Under the pieces are notes generated by a model that saw only the letters and a program-made list of their open reading frames with translations, made no database searches and was not told where the DNA came from. Below, one piece after another: positions 1 to 8,308 of a stretch of 64,000 bases of DNA. Origin of the DNA: Streptomyces sp. HNM0575 (GTDB lineage: Bacteria > Actinomycetota > Actinomycetes > Streptomycetales > Streptomycetaceae); the NCBI RefSeq assembly GCF_012726265.1, contig NZ_JAASAG010000002.1, forward strand, positions 434,001-498,000, in the 5' to 3' direction. A program made the translations under genes and the position numbers. Within the stretch, counting starts at the first letter, position 1. Each line of letters opens with the position of its first letter.

Positions 1-605
1 CAGCCGTCCTCGCGCAGTTCGGGCACGAAGCCGTCGACCGAGCAGCTGTAGGTCTCCTTCCAGTAGCCGGAGACGACGGTCATGGCGGTGCCCTCCTTGG
101 GGTGCGCCGCCTGGACCTCGAGCGGGTCGATCTTCGTCTTCGACTTGATCTCCTCGTATGTGGAGTCGAGTTCGTAGAGCGTGACGTCGGTGTCCGTCAT
201 CGTCCCGTAGGCGATCTTCTTGGACGTGAGCTTGCCCGCGTCGTCGCCCTTGGCGTCGAGCAGGGTCATGTCGCGCTTCACGTTCTCGTCGACGATGACC
301 TGGCCGGGCTCGGGCATGCCCGCCTCGCGGCAGTGGCCGTTGGTGAGCACCAGGGCCGGGTCGGACGCCTTGGAGTCGGGCATCTTCACAAGTGAGCCCG
401 AACAGTTGCTGAGCGCGACCGTGCCCGCGAAGTCGGGTGCGGCCTTCTTGGCATGGGCCTTGGCCTCCGCCTTCGCGTCTGCCTTCGCTTCCGCCTTGGC
501 CTTGGCGTCGGGGGCCTGGGCGGTGGCGGGGGACACGACGACCCCGGCGGCTGCGGCGGCTCCGAAGAAGCCGGCGGCCAGGGTGATCACGAGAGGTCGT
601 TTCAT
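1..605 (-). CDS. Secreted trypsin/V8-like serine protease, C-terminus off the left edge
   Basis: Reads leftward from an ATG at 605, with an AAGGAGAGG ribosome site just upstream, and runs off the window. The N-terminus is a signal peptide (MKRPLVITLAAGFFGAAAA, cleavage likely after an AQA near residue 31), followed by an Ala/Lys-rich linker of AKAEAKAD type. The mature part begins FAGTVALSNCSGSLV and reaches LTNGHC, the motif carrying the catalytic His of chymotrypsin-fold peptidases. TDVTLYEL further on is a plausible catalytic Asp segment. The catalytic Ser would lie beyond the edge, so activity cannot be judged. Role: extracellular proteolysis, by family. Confidence 0.8.
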   Translation of the reverse strand, partial: MKRPLVITLAAGFFGAAAAAGVVVSPATAQAPDAKAKAEAKADAKAEAKAHAKKAAPDFAGTVALSNCSGSLVKMPDSKASDPALVLTNGHCREAGMPEPGQVIVDENVKRDMTLLDAKGDDAGKLTSKKIAYGTMTDTDVTLYELDSTYEEIKSKTKIDPLEVQAAHPKEGTAMTVVSGYWKETYSCSVDGFVPELREDG

Positions 606-812
606 GGTGGGGGGTTTCCTCTCCTTCACCGAATCCTGTTGCGGTGATTCATTGGGGGTGACGCCGTGCATTCTTGGTGCAGATGCGGCACCCCCACAAG
701 ACCCCAACGGCGCCCCCAGAAACGGAAGATGGCCTTCCGAGCGGGCACGGCGGAACGCACCCCCACACGGGCCCGTACGCGGAACGCTCCCGGCGCGGGC
801 CGATACGACGAC

Positions 813-848
813 GGCGCCTCCCCGGCGGCGAACCGCCGGAGAGGCGCC
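813..848 (-). terminator. Strong hairpin 3' of the GntP permease gene
   Basis: GGCGCCTC (813-820) pairs with GAGGCGCC (841-848). An inner CCGGCGG/CCGCCGG stem closes on a CGAA loop, with a single mismatch between the two stems. It lies 35 bp past the permease stop and has no U-tract, as is usual for Streptomyces terminators. Confidence 0.6.
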
Positions 849-870
849 GGAGAGGCGCCGGAGAGGCGCC
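838..870. repeat. 11 bp tandem repeat, three copies
   Basis: GGAGAGGCGCC occurs three times head to tail, overlapping the right arm of the hairpin at 813-848. Extra arms would allow alternative stems. The rest of 606-883 shows no gene. Confidence 0.8.
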
Positions 871-883
871 GGGCCCCGCCTTC

Positions 884-2353
884 CTAGACGAACGCGCTCA
901 CCACCGCCGCCACCGCGAAGCCCGCCACCGACAGCACGGACTCCAGGACCGTCCAGGACTTCAGGGTGTCCCGCTCGGAGATGCCGAAGTACTTGGAGAC
1001 GATCCAGAAGCCGCCGTCGTTGACGTGCGAGGCGAAGATGGAGCCCGCGGAGATCGCCATGATGACGAGGGCGACGTGCGGCTGCGAGTAGTCGCCGGAG
1101 GACAGCAGCGGAGCGACGATTCCGGCCGTGGTGACGATCGCCACGGTGGCCGAGCCCTGTGCGACGCGCAGCACCAGCGAGAGCAGGTACGACAGCACGA
1201 TGACGGGCAGCCCCGCGTCGCCGAAGGTGTCCGCGAGCGCCTGCGCGACGCCGCTGCCGTCCAGCACCGCGCCGAAGACGCCGCCGGCGCCGACGACCAG
1301 CAGGATGTTGCCGATGGGCTTCAGCGAGGACGTGGAGACGGTCTCCAGCGACTTGCGCGACCAGCCGCGCTTCAGGCCGAGTTGCCAGTACGCCAGCAGC
1401 AGCGCGATTGTCAGCGCCACGAAGGGGTGCCCGAAGAACTCGATGACGGAGCGCGGAGTCGAGGGGTCCAGCGCGATCGACGAGAACGTCGCCAGCAGGA
1501 TCAGCAGCAGCGGGGTGCCGATGATGCCGAGCACCACGGCGAGCGAGACGGGCCGCTCGGTGGCGACCCCCGCCGCCTTCTGCTCGGCGGCGACGGCCGC
1601 CTTGGCCTCGTCCGCCGCCTCGACCATGTCGTGCGGCACCTCGACGAAGAGGCGGTTGCCGATCCACGCCGCGTACGCCCATGCCGCCAGCACCGCCGGG
1701 ATGCCCGTGACGACGCCCATCAGGATGATCCAGCCGAGGTCGACCTTCAGCAGTCCCGCGGCGGCCACCGGCCCCGGGTGGGGCGGCAGGAACGCGTGCG
1801 TCATGGACAGGCCGGCGAGCAGCGGCATGGAGTAGAGGATGATCGACTTTCCGGAGCGCTTGGCCGCCGCGTAGACGATCGGCGCCAGCACGAAGATGCC
1901 CACGTCGAAGAAGACGGGGATGCCGAAGATCAGGCCGGTCAGGCCCATGGCCAGCGGTGCGCGCTTCTCCCCGAAGAGGGCCAGCAGCCTGCTGGAGAGC
2001 GCCTCGGCGCCACCGCTGACCTCGAGTATCGCCCCGAGCATGGTGCCGAGCCCGATGATGATGGCGACGTGCCCCAGGATGCCGCCCATGCCGTCCTCGA
2101 TGAGGGAGACGGCGTCCGACTTCTGCACTGTGCCGAAGAGTTCGGTGACCGAGAGCCCTGCGGCCAGGCCGACGGCTATGGAGACGCCCAGCAGCGCCAC
2201 GAAGGGCTGCAACCGGACCTTGATGATCAGGAAGAGCAGCAGCAGGATGCCCAGGGCGGCGACGGTCAGCAGCCCCGGGGTGCCGCCTATCAGGGCGAGC
2301 AGACCGCCGGTGTGCGGTGGCGCCTTCTCGGGCGCGGATGCGAGCAGAAGCAT
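884..2353 (-). CDS. GntP-family permease
   Basis: 489 residues of almost continuous hydrophobic segments, about 12-14 TM helices. The pattern is typical of GntP permeases: a start of GLLTVAALGILLLLFLII, an internal GIPVFFDVGIFVLAPI, and FASHVNDGGFWIVSKYFG near the C-terminus. The family imports gluconate-type acids, but it also includes the E. coli D-serine permease DsdX, so the nearby D-amino-acid genes make a D-amino acid a serious alternative substrate. The ATG at 2353, with a GAGGTCC site, was chosen over an in-frame extension that lacks permease character. It lies 191 bp downstream of the RidA gene and may be in the same transcription unit. Confidence 0.85.
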   Translation of the reverse strand: MLLLASAPEKAPPHTGGLLALIGGTPGLLTVAALGILLLLFLIIKVRLQPFVALLGVSIAVGLAAGLSVTELFGTVQKSDAVSLIEDGMGGILGHVAIIIGLGTMLGAILEVSGGAEALSSRLLALFGEKRAPLAMGLTGLIFGIPVFFDVGIFVLAPIVYAAAKRSGKSIILYSMPLLAGLSMTHAFLPPHPGPVAAAGLLKVDLGWIILMGVVTGIPAVLAAWAYAAWIGNRLFVEVPHDMVEAADEAKAAVAAEQKAAGVATERPVSLAVVLGIIGTPLLLILLATFSSIALDPSTPRSVIEFFGHPFVALTIALLLAYWQLGLKRGWSRKSLETVSTSSLKPIGNILLVVGAGGVFGAVLDGSGVAQALADTFGDAGLPVIVLSYLLSLVLRVAQGSATVAIVTTAGIVAPLLSSGDYSQPHVALVIMAISAGSIFASHVNDGGFWIVSKYFGISERDTLKSWTVLESVLSVAGFAVAAVVSAFV

Positions 2354-2423
2354 GGTGGACCTCGGGGTTTCTGTGTCAACAGCTCGGATTCGGAAGGGGA
2401 TCGGGACATACGGGGGGCGTGGG

Positions 2424-2509
2424 GGGTGCGTACTGAGGTGGGCGCCGCGGGCGCGGGGTGCGTACCGAGGCGGGTGCCGGGTGCGTACGGAGGCGGGCGG
2501 GGTGCGTAC
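2424..2509. repeat. Decamer GGGTGCGTAC repeated four times
   Basis: Exact copies begin at 2424, 2456, 2479 and 2500, in the spacer between the RidA stop and the permease start. The spacing is irregular, so these are iteron-like sites rather than a simple tandem repeat. They may be protein-binding sites or another product of the repeat expansion seen across this window. Confidence 0.7.
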
Positions 2510-2544
2510 GGGGATGTGCCGGGGTCCGGAGCGGCCCCGGTGCC

Positions 2545-2967
2545 TCAGCCGAGCACGGCGAGCGCGTCGATCTCGACGAGCAGCCCCGCGGGCAGCCCCA
2601 CGTAGACCGTCGTACGGGCGGCGGGCGCCTCGGTGAGGTCCGCGAAGAACTCGTTGTAGATCTCGTTGAACTCGGCGAAGTGCGCGGTGTCCGTGAGATA
2701 GACGCGGATCATCACCACGTCCTCCCAACTCGCCCCGCCCTCCTGGAGGATGGCCTCCACGTTGGCGAAGGTGCGCAGCGTCTGCTCGCGCAGACCGGGG
2801 CCGACCGGTGTGGGCGGCTGTCCGGGGACGGCCGGCGCGAACCCGACCTGCCCGGCGACCTGGAGGATGTTGCCCTTGCGCACGCCGTGCGAGAACTTCG
2901 CGGGCGGCGTGGTGTGCGTGGACGGTGTGAGTGCGGTCTTGGCCGCACCGGACGTCTGCTCGCTCAT
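2545..2967 (-). CDS. RidA/YjgF family enamine-imine deaminase
   Basis: 140 residues, the normal size for RidA. The core runs FSHGVRKGNILQVAGQVGF, then a motif region EQTLRTFANVEAIL, then WEDVVMIRVYLTD. It lacks an Arg in the exact position usual for RidA (the end reads AARTTVYVGLPAGLLVEIDA, where RTTV supplies the likely Arg). RidA hydrolyses reactive enamines such as 2-aminoacrylate released by PLP-dependent dehydratases. The start ATG overlaps the stop of the upstream IclR gene as ATGA, so the two are translationally coupled. A divergent PLP dehydratase-like enzyme supplies a reason for its presence. Confidence 0.85.
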   Translation of the reverse strand: MSEQTSGAAKTALTPSTHTTPPAKFSHGVRKGNILQVAGQVGFAPAVPGQPPTPVGPGLREQTLRTFANVEAILQEGGASWEDVVMIRVYLTDTAHFAEFNEIYNEFFADLTEAPAARTTVYVGLPAGLLVEIDALAVLG

Positions 2968-3728
2968 GGCTGCCGTTCCTTCTCTGGGGTCTTTCCGGAG
3001 TACTCGTCGCTGATGGCCTCGGCCGTGCGCCGCACCAGCGGGAGGAGTTCGAGGAGTTCGCCGGCGCTGACGACGACGTTCGGCGCCGATACGGACATGG
3101 CGGCCACCGCCCGCCCGTCCGGCCCGCGCACCGGGGCGCCGACGCAGTTGATGGACTCCTCGTGGCCGCCGAGGTCGGTGGCCCAGCCCTGCTCGCGTAC
3201 CTTCGCCAGCTCCGCGAGGAAGGCCGTGGCGTCGGTGATCGAACGGGCCGTATAGCGGGGGTAGTCGAGGCGCTGGGCGATGGCCCGCCGCTCCTGCTCG
3301 GGCAGATCGGCCAGCAGCAGCTTGGCGACGGCGGCGTTCGTGATCGCGACGGGCTTGCCGATGCGGGAGTACATCCGCACCGGGTAGCGGCTCTCGACCT
3401 TGTCGATGTAGAGGACCTCGTCCTCCTCGTGCACGGCGAGGTGGACGGTGTGCCCGGTCGCCGCGTTCAGCTCGACGAGGTGGGGGTGTGCGATCTCGCG
3501 CACGTCCAGGTTCTCCACGGCCTGCTGCGCGAGCGCGAACAGCCGGGTGCCGAGCCGGTACCGCTGGTCGGGCTGGCGGTGGACGATGCCGTGCTCGTGG
3601 AGCGTGCGCAGCAGGCGCAGCGCGGTGGACTTGTGCACGCCGAGCCGGTTCGCGACCTGCTCCAGGTTCGCCGGTCCCTCGGCGAGCAGGGGCAGGATGC
3701 TCAGTGCGCGGTCGACGGTCTGGCTCAT
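2964..3728 (-). CDS. IclR-family transcriptional regulator
   Basis: 254 residues. The N-terminal winged HTH reads VDRALSILPLLAEGPANLEQ and LGVHKSTALRLLRTLHEHGI. The C-terminal IclR effector domain contains GHTVHLAVHEEDEVLYIDKV and a conserved end INCVGAPVRGPDGRAVAAMS. The ATG at 3728 was chosen because it overlaps the kinase stop (ATGA) and begins MSQTVDRA. It is the natural regulator of both arms of this cluster. A dyad at 5101-5125, between the divergent genes, is its likely operator. Confidence 0.9.
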   Translation of the reverse strand: MSQTVDRALSILPLLAEGPANLEQVANRLGVHKSTALRLLRTLHEHGIVHRQPDQRYRLGTRLFALAQQAVENLDVREIAHPHLVELNAATGHTVHLAVHEEDEVLYIDKVESRYPVRMYSRIGKPVAITNAAVAKLLLADLPEQERRAIAQRLDYPRYTARSITDATAFLAELAKVREQGWATDLGGHEESINCVGAPVRGPDGRAVAAMSVSAPNVVVSAGELLELLPLVRRTAEAISDEYSGKTPEKERQP

Positions 3729-5041
3729 GATGCGTTCGCCTTCCGGGTGTTCCAGCCGGGGCCGAGGCGCAGCCTTCCCCACGCCTCGTCGTCCAGCGCC
3801 GCCAGCCGGTCCGCGAGTTCGCGCGACGGCGGCTCCGCGAGATCTCCGGGCACGGTGAGGGCCGCCGCGGCGGTGAGATGGCCGTGGCGCAGGCGCTCCC
3901 GTACGGGCAGTCCGCGCAGCGTCGCCGAGATGAACCCGGCGGCGAAGCCGTCGCCGGCGCCCACGGAACCGGCGACGTCGATGCGCAGCGCGGGGACGGT
4001 GTGCACCTCGTCACGGAGCCGGTCGTGCGCGTCGCCGCGGCCGGTTTCGGGGTCGGGGCCGGTGTCGGTGCCGGTGTCGGTGCCGGTGTCGGTGCCGGTT
4101 TCGGGGTCACCGCCGGAACCGGTGCCGGAACCCGTGCCGCGTACGAAGGCGGTCGCCCCCGTCGCCCCCTGCTTCACGACGAGCACCCCCGGCTCGGGCA
4201 GCCGCTCCCTCAGCGCGTAAGGGCCGCCCGTGACGCCCCAGGCCGCCTCCGCCTCGTCCTCGCCCACGAAGACGAGGTCGCAGCCGCGGGCGAGTTCGAG
4301 GAGTATGCCCGGGCCGTGACCGGCGTCGACGGCCCGGTCCCACAGCCCCACGCGGTAGTTGACGTCGAAGGAGACCAGCGGACGGTCCGCACGCGGCCCC
4401 GTCAGCACGCGCATCAGCTCCAGGCACTCCGGGGAGAGCGCCGCGGTGATGCCCGTGATGTGCAGCACGCTCGCGTCGTCCACGGCCGCGAGGTCCACGG
4501 TCCGCGGCGACATGGCCGAAGCGGCGGACCCCGCGCGGTAGTAGACGACCTCGGCGGTACGGGCGCCCGCGCCCCCGGCACTGCCGCCGGCGGCATCAAC
4601 GGCAGCGTCGTCGTCGGCAGCCGCAGCGGCACCGTCGCCGTCGCCGTCGCCGTGGCCGTCGCCGGCATCAGCACCGGCACCGGTTTCACCCCGGGCGCCG
4701 GTGCCGAGCGGATCGCGCGGGCCGAGGCCCGTGGGCCGCTCCCCGTCCGTGCGGAAGTAGATGCCGGTCGGGCGCCGCGGATCGCGCCCGGCGAAGCCGA
4801 CGTCCACGCCGCGCGCCGCGATCGCCTCCAGCAGGTGGTCGCCGAATCCGTCCGCGCCCACCCGGCTGATCCAGCGCACGGAGTGCCCCGAACCGGCAAG
4901 CGCACAGGCCACGTTGGACTCGGCGCCGCCGATGGCCCGCTCGAAGGACGGTACGTCCGCGAGCCGTCCGGCCTGCGAAGGCAGGAACGTGACCATGGAT
5001 TCGCCGAGGCAGACGACGTCGGTGCTCACCACTGTCCGCAT
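3725..5041 (-). CDS. PfkB-family sugar kinase with two low-complexity inserts
   Basis: 438 residues, about 100 longer than usual for the family. The kinase start VCLGESMVTFLP, GGAESNVACALA, GRDPRRPTGIYF and the active-site SVGAGDGFAAGF (catalytic Asp in GAGD) fit 2-keto-3-deoxygluconate kinases best. The extra length comes from two inserts: one rich in Gly/Asp/Ala around residues 110-158 (GDGHGDGDGDG), and one of TGTD repeats around residues 303-335 encoded by a 12 bp tandem repeat near 4055-4105. They probably form loops. The start is an ATG at 5041 with AGGAG. It is the first gene of the leftward operon, coupled to IclR. Substrate specificity is inferred, not shown. Confidence 0.85.
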   Translation of the reverse strand: MRTVVSTDVVCLGESMVTFLPSQAGRLADVPSFERAIGGAESNVACALAGSGHSVRWISRVGADGFGDHLLEAIAARGVDVGFAGRDPRRPTGIYFRTDGERPTGLGPRDPLGTGARGETGAGADAGDGHGDGDGDGAAAAADDDAAVDAAGGSAGGAGARTAEVVYYRAGSAASAMSPRTVDLAAVDDASVLHITGITAALSPECLELMRVLTGPRADRPLVSFDVNYRVGLWDRAVDAGHGPGILLELARGCDLVFVGEDEAEAAWGVTGGPYALRERLPEPGVLVVKQGATGATAFVRGTGSGTGSGGDPETGTDTGTDTGTDTGPDPETGRGDAHDRLRDEVHTVPALRIDVAGSVGAGDGFAAGFISATLRGLPVRERLRHGHLTAAAALTVPGDLAEPPSRELADRLAALDDEAWGRLRLGPGWNTRKANAS

Positions 5042-5100
5042 CCGCTCCTCATCGATTGACGGGTGTTCGGCGGGATGCTAAACAGCTCTGAGCGAAATAC

Positions 5101-5125
5101 GCAATGGCGATTGCATTTACTGCAA
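5101..5125. promoter_or_regulatory. Overlapping dyads between divergent operons, likely IclR operator
   Basis: GCAAT-GGCG-ATTGC (5101-5114) is a perfect inverted repeat. It shares bases with TTGCA-TTTAC-TGCAA (5111-5125), also perfect. The site lies about 60 bp from the kinase start and 80 bp from the dehydratase start, in a locally AT-rich stretch. This suits one IclR dimer or tetramer controlling both arms. Confidence 0.65.
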
Positions 5126-5206
5126 CGCAGCAGGGGGCCCGGCACCTTCCCCCGCCGCCGGGCACACCACACCCGAAACCCTCGACGCAACGCAGCAGGA
5201 GCCCCT

Positions 5207-6484
5207 ATGGCCGCCGCGGACCCTCTCGCCCCACTCGCCGCTGAGCCCGTCGACCACCGCTTCAAGGGCCTGCCGCCGGACGCGGCGGGTTCCACCGTGG
5301 CCGACCTCACCGCCGAGCACCGCGACCTGTTCACCGGCGGCTTCACCACCCCGGTGCTCGCCCTCTCCGCGGAGCGCCTGGAGCACAACCTCGCGCTGAT
5401 GGAGACGTACACGCAGCGGCACGGCCTGGCCTTCGCCCCGCACGGCAAGACCTCGATGGCCCCGCAGCTCTTCCACCGCCAACTCGCCCACGGCGCCTGG
5501 GGGATCACCCTGGCGGTGCCCCATCAGGTGCGCGTGGCACGGGCGTTCGGGATTCCGCGGATCTTCCTCGCCAACGAGCTGGTCGACCCCGCCGCGCTGC
5601 GCTGGATCGCCCGCGAGCTGGACGGCGACCCGGACTTCCGCTTCCTCTGCTATGCCGACTCACCCGAGGGCGTAGCGCAGATGGACGCCGCGCTGGCCGA
5701 GGCGGGCGCGGCGCGGCCCGTGGACGTCGTGGTCGAGCTCGCCGCCGGTGAGGGCGCCCGTACCGGAGCGCGCACGGAGTCCGACTGCGAGGCGGTCGCC
5801 GACGCCGTCGCCGCCGCGCCCACCCTGCGGCTCACCGGCGTCGCGGGCTACGAGGGCGAAGTCCCGGACGCCGCCACCGAGTCGGTCACGGCGTGGCTGC
5901 ACCGGCTGACCTCCCTCGCCGCCTCGTTCGACGCCGCGGGCCGCTTCGAGGGGCTCTCCGAGATCGTGGTCAGCGCCGGCGGGAGCGCCTGGTTCGACGC
6001 CGTATCGGACGTCTTCGCCCAACTCCCCCCGCTGTCAAGGCCGGTGCTCAAGCTGCTGCGCTCGGGCGCGTACGTGTCGCACGACGACGGTGCCTACCGG
6101 GAGAAGACGCCCTTCAACCGCGTCCCCGAAGAGGGCGCCCTCCAGGCGGCGTTCACGCTGTGGACGCAGGTCGTCTCCCGCCCCTCCCCCGGCCAGGCGT
6201 TCCTCAACGCGGGCAAGCGGGACGCGGCCTTCGACCTCCACCTGCCCCAGCCGCACACGATCCGCTCCGCCGACGGCACGACGCGCCCCGCGGACGGAGT
6301 CACGGTCACCGCCCTCTCCGACCAGCACGCCTGGGTGCGTACGGAAGCGGACGCGCCGCTCGAGGTCGGCGAGTGGGTCGGCCTCGGCCTCTCCCACCCC
6401 TGCACGATCTTCGACAAGTGGCAGCTCATCCCCGAGACGACGGCGGACGGCACGGTCACCGGCTACATCCGCACCTTCTTCTGA
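5207..6484 (+). CDS. Zinc/PLP fold-III D-serine dehydratase / amino-acid deaminase
   Basis: 425 residues. An alanine-racemase-type N-terminal domain has FTTPVLALSAERLEHNL and the PLP-lysine motif APHGKTSMAP. The C-terminal domain has SHPCTIFDKWQL, whose His-X-Cys matches the zinc ligands of eukaryotic-type D-serine dehydratase and D-threonine aldolase relatives. The expected reaction is PLP-dependent elimination of ammonia from a D-amino acid such as D-serine or D-threonine, releasing an enamine, the substrate of RidA encoded opposite. The start ATG at 5207 has AGGAG 6 bases upstream; the ORF is open further upstream but that part has no site. It is followed by a deacylase that would supply D-amino acids. 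Confidence 0.85.
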   Translation: MAAADPLAPLAAEPVDHRFKGLPPDAAGSTVADLTAEHRDLFTGGFTTPVLALSAERLEHNLALMETYTQRHGLAFAPHGKTSMAPQLFHRQLAHGAWGITLAVPHQVRVARAFGIPRIFLANELVDPAALRWIARELDGDPDFRFLCYADSPEGVAQMDAALAEAGAARPVDVVVELAAGEGARTGARTESDCEAVADAVAAAPTLRLTGVAGYEGEVPDAATESVTAWLHRLTSLAASFDAAGRFEGLSEIVVSAGGSAWFDAVSDVFAQLPPLSRPVLKLLRSGAYVSHDDGAYREKTPFNRVPEEGALQAAFTLWTQVVSRPSPGQAFLNAGKRDAAFDLHLPQPHTIRSADGTTRPADGVTVTALSDQHAWVRTEADAPLEVGEWVGLGLSHPCTIFDKWQLIPETTADGTVTGYIRTFF

Positions 6485-6608
6485 TGCTTGTTCCTCTGAC
6501 GCCTGTTCCTCCGACGCCTCCGCTTCCGAAGTCCCGGCTTCCCAAGCCTCTTGCTCCGATGTCTCCGAATGCGCGGACGCCCGCACCCGGCGCGAAGGGA
6601 CGGCTCTG

Positions 6609-8258
6609 ATGGATCTGCTCATCCGCAACGCGGACGTCGTCGACGGCTCCGGCACGACCCCCGCCTACCGCGCCGACGTCGCCGTCGAGGACGGCCGCAT
6701 CACCGCCGTCGTCCCCGAAACGGACGGCCCAGGCGCCCGCACGGCCGGTGCCCGGCGCACCATCGATGCCACGGGCCTCGTCCTCGCCCCCGGCTTCATC
6801 GACATGCACGCCCACTCCGACCTGGCCCTGCTCCGCGACCCGGACCACTCGGCCAAGGCCGCGCAGGGCGTGACCCTCGAAGTCGTCGGCCAGGACGGAC
6901 TGTCCTACGCCCCCGTCGACGACCGCACCCTCGCCGAGGTGCGCAGCGCCATCACCGGCTGGAACGGCAGCCCGCCCGGTGACACCTCCCCCGGCTCCCT
7001 CGACTTCGACTGGCGCACGGTCGGCGGCTATCTGGACCGCATCGACCGCCAGGGCACCGCCGTCAACGCCGCCTATCTCGTACCGCAGGGCAGCGTCCGC
7101 ATGCTGGCCGTCGGCTGGGACGACCGGCCCGCGACGGCCGCCGAGACGCGTGAGATGCGCCGCCTGGTCGCCGAGGGCCTGGAGCAGGGCGCGGTCGGCA
7201 TGTCATCGGGCCTGACCTACACGCCCGGCATGTACGCCTCCGACGCCGAACTCGCCGAGCTGTGCCGCACGGTGGCCTCGTACGACGGCTACTACTGCCC
7301 GCACCACCGCTCCTACGGAATGGGCGCGCTGGAGGCGTACCAGGAGATGATCACGCTCGCCCGTGAGGCGGGCTGCGCTCTCCATCTCGCCCACGCCACC
7401 ATGAACTTCGGCGTCAACGAGGGCCGCGCGCCCGAGCTGACGGCCCTCCTGGACCGGTCGCTCGCGGCGGGCGCGGACATCAGCTTCGACACCTATCCGT
7501 ACACGCCCGGCTGCACGACCCTCGTGGCGATGCTGCCGAGCTGGGCGAGCGCGGGCGGCCCGGAGGCGGTCCTGGAGCGGCTCGCGGACGACGAGACATG
7601 CGTCCGCATCCGGCACGTCATGGAGGTCGAGGGCTCGGACGGCTGCCACGGGGTGCCCATGGACTGGGACACGATCGAGATCTCCGGCGTCTTTGACCCG
7701 GCGCTCTCCCGCCACGTCGGCAGGACCGTCGCGCAGTCGGCGGCGGCCGAGGGCGAGGAGCCCTTCGCCACGGCCCGCCGGCTGCTGATCGAGGACAGGC
7801 TGGGCACGACGATCCTCCAGCACGTGGGCCACGAGGAGAACGTGCGCCACATGATGCGCCACCCCGCCCACACGGGCGGCAGCGACGGCATCCTCCAGGG
7901 CGACAAGCCGCACCCGCGCGCCTACGGCACCTTCCCGCAGTATCTCGGGCGCTATGTACGGGAGTTGGGCGTCCTCTCCCTCGAAGAGTGCGTCGCCCAC
8001 CTGACCTCGCGCCCGGCGGCACGGCTCCGCCTCCCCGACCGCGGCCAGGTACGGGAGGGCCACCGCGCGGACCTCGTGCTCTTCGATCCGGAGACGGTCG
8101 CGCCCGGCGCCACGTACGAGGAGCCGCGCGTGCTGCCCACGGGCATCCCGTACGTACTGGTCGACGGCAGCCCCGTCATCGACGACGGCCGCCGCACACA
8201 GGCCCTCCCGGGCCGCGCCGTGCGCCGCACACCCGGGCGCACGTCCCCGGCCCGCTGA
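6609..8258 (+). CDS. N-acyl-D-amino-acid deacylase (amidohydrolase family)
   Basis: 549 residues. The N-terminal beta domain (MDLLIRNADVVDGSG) leads to APGFIDMHAHSDL, whose HxH binds metal. Later segments include HHRSYGMGALEAY, LHLAHATMNFG and GGSDGILQGDKPHPRAYGTF, matching the third His and catalytic Asp regions of D-aminoacylases. The reaction would be hydrolysis of N-acyl-D-amino acids to a free D-amino acid and a carboxylate. The loop that in classic D-aminoacylase carries a metal-binding Cys (VVGNCG) reads VVGQDG here, replacing Cys with Asp. The start ATG at 6609 has GAAGGGA; the long in-frame extension through the previous gene is composition-driven. The 124 bp spacer from the dehydratase gene is itself repetitive. 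Confidence 0.85.
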   Translation: MDLLIRNADVVDGSGTTPAYRADVAVEDGRITAVVPETDGPGARTAGARRTIDATGLVLAPGFIDMHAHSDLALLRDPDHSAKAAQGVTLEVVGQDGLSYAPVDDRTLAEVRSAITGWNGSPPGDTSPGSLDFDWRTVGGYLDRIDRQGTAVNAAYLVPQGSVRMLAVGWDDRPATAAETREMRRLVAEGLEQGAVGMSSGLTYTPGMYASDAELAELCRTVASYDGYYCPHHRSYGMGALEAYQEMITLAREAGCALHLAHATMNFGVNEGRAPELTALLDRSLAAGADISFDTYPYTPGCTTLVAMLPSWASAGGPEAVLERLADDETCVRIRHVMEVEGSDGCHGVPMDWDTIEISGVFDPALSRHVGRTVAQSAAAEGEEPFATARRLLIEDRLGTTILQHVGHEENVRHMMRHPAHTGGSDGILQGDKPHPRAYGTFPQYLGRYVRELGVLSLEECVAHLTSRPAARLRLPDRGQVREGHRADLVLFDPETVAPGATYEEPRVLPTGIPYVLVDGSPVIDDGRRTQALPGRAVRRTPGRTSPAR

Positions 8259-8274
8259 CGACGCCGCCGCGCCC

Positions 8275-8292
8275 GCCCGGCTCGGGCCGGGC
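8275..8292. terminator. Hairpin between convergent genes
   Basis: GCCCGGC (8275-8281) and GCCGGGC (8286-8292) form a 7 bp stem with a TCGG loop. It lies in the 50 bp gap between the deacylase stop and the TrhA-type gene stop. Confidence 0.5.
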
Positions 8293-8308
8293 CCGCACGG
8301 CGCAAGGG

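Noticed and set aside
674..2605. 643-residue rightward open frame opposite the GntP permease
   Set aside because: Arg/Asp/Gly-rich translation without motifs; the leftward frame is a clear membrane permease. It is a GC-bias shadow.
6090..6608. Upstream in-frame extension of the deacylase through the dehydratase gene
   Set aside because: No homology in the extension; strong ribosome site and family-type start at 6609.
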